From Chlamydiota bacterium (GTDB taxonomy: Bacteria; Chlamydiota; Chlamydiia; Chlamydiales; SLFE01): DNA of 6,634 nucleotides. This document shows positions 6,498 to 6,634 of this stretch, piece after piece (position 1 is the first letter of the stretch; each line of letters begins with the position of its first letter). Below the pieces are notes generated by a model. The model was not told the origin of the DNA and made no database searches. It saw nothing but the letters and a program-made list of their open reading frames with translations. Both the position numbers and the translations under genes were made by a program. The stretch lies in contig JAAKFL010000102.1 in NCBI GenBank assembly GCA_011065065.1, positions 1 to 6,634 on the forward strand, read 5' to 3'.

Positions 6498-6552
6498 CTT
6501 CAAATGGAGAGGCTGTCATCTATAGGGTTTTTCAGCCCTATCGCATTTGAAG
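6498..6552. other. Nested stem-loop in the spacer after the F-box gene
   Basis: CTTCAAATG (6498-6506) pairs perfectly with CATTTGAAG (6544-6552). Inside, ATAGGG (6522-6527) pairs with CCCTAT (6536-6541) across an eight-base loop. GGCTG (6511-6515) can instead pair with CAGCC (6533-6537), excluding the inner hairpin. A run of nine T (6489-6497) precedes it on the plus strand. Neither strand has a U tract directly after the stem, so it is not a textbook intrinsic terminator. It could be a 3'-end structure shared by the converging units or a small RNA element. Confidence 0.4.
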
Positions 6553-6573
6553 TTCTTTAAGGTTAATTGTAGA

Positions 6574-6634
6574 TTATTCTTCACTATATTTTTGTAAGAG
6601 TCTTTCATCATCCGTAGGGCAGTATTGACCAATG
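6574..6634 (-). CDS. Possible C-terminal end of a gene entering from the right edge
   Basis: On the minus strand the frame from 6633 to the TAA at 6576-6574 reads IGQYCPTDDERLLQKYSEE, a charged, helix-like ending that looks like a normal protein C-terminus. It would be convergent with the F-box gene. Only 19 codons are visible and the family is not recognisable. A second minus-strand frame is also open here and continues to a TGA near 6517-6519, so the coding frame is not certain. Confidence 0.3.
   Translation of the reverse strand, partial: IGQYCPTDDERLLQKYSEE

Noticed and set aside
6504..6560. Tiny plus-strand frame beginning ATGGAGAGG (18 codons)
   Set aside because: It has no ribosome-binding site and lies wholly within the stem-loop region, so coding is not supported.

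Overview
The window most resembles a chromosomal segment from a chlamydia, more likely an amoeba-associated or other 'environmental' chlamydia than a classical pathogen. Three things suggest this: a MYG1-like gene immediately followed by an HIT gene (from memory, the CT386/CT385 neighbours of Chlamydia trachomatis); an exported HEAT-repeat protein in the same operon; and a bacterial gene for an F-box plus leucine-rich-repeat protein, a domain mix known from intracellular amoeba symbionts. No ribosomal RNA or other taxonomic marker is present, so the assignment is an inference.

Left block, 1-3283, plus strand: an ordinary-looking operon. It holds the C-terminal two thirds or so of a MYG1-family DHH-type nuclease (cut by the left edge), a complete HIT-family nucleotide hydrolase (hinT type), an isochorismatase-like cysteine hydrolase with a full Asp-Lys-Cys triad, and a 568-residue HEAT-repeat protein with a signal peptide. 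Gaps are 1, 3 and 12 bases, so one transcript is likely; its promoter lies outside the window.

Middle block, 3236-4857, minus strand: two tandem, clearly paralogous alpha/beta-hydrolases (lipase/esterase type), each with a recognisable Ser-Asp-His triad. The second overlaps the first, and its 3' end overlaps the 3' end of the HEAT gene by 48 bases on the opposite strand, leaving no room for a normal intergenic terminator. The promoter-proximal copy is much more AT-rich than the distal copy.

Divergent control region, 4858-5129: 272 very AT-rich bases separate the lipase pair from the F-box gene. Both directions carry an exact TTGACA-17 bp-TATAAT promoter. A 16-bp perfect palindrome inside a larger imperfect inverted repeat abuts and covers the -35 box of the F-box promoter. 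I see nothing recognisable in the remaining central part (about 4908-5041).

Right block, 5130-6634: a 426-residue F-box/LRR protein with a hydrophobic C-terminal domain, probably a host-directed effector, then a T-rich spacer with a nested stem-loop and, at the extreme right edge, what may be the last 19 codons of a gene on the minus strand.

The most interesting unit is 3236-6410: a divergently transcribed pair of transcription units, two hydrolases one way and a eukaryotic-like F-box/LRR protein the other, sharing one control region with two consensus promoters. A role in host interaction is plausible, but only the domain content and layout are visible here.
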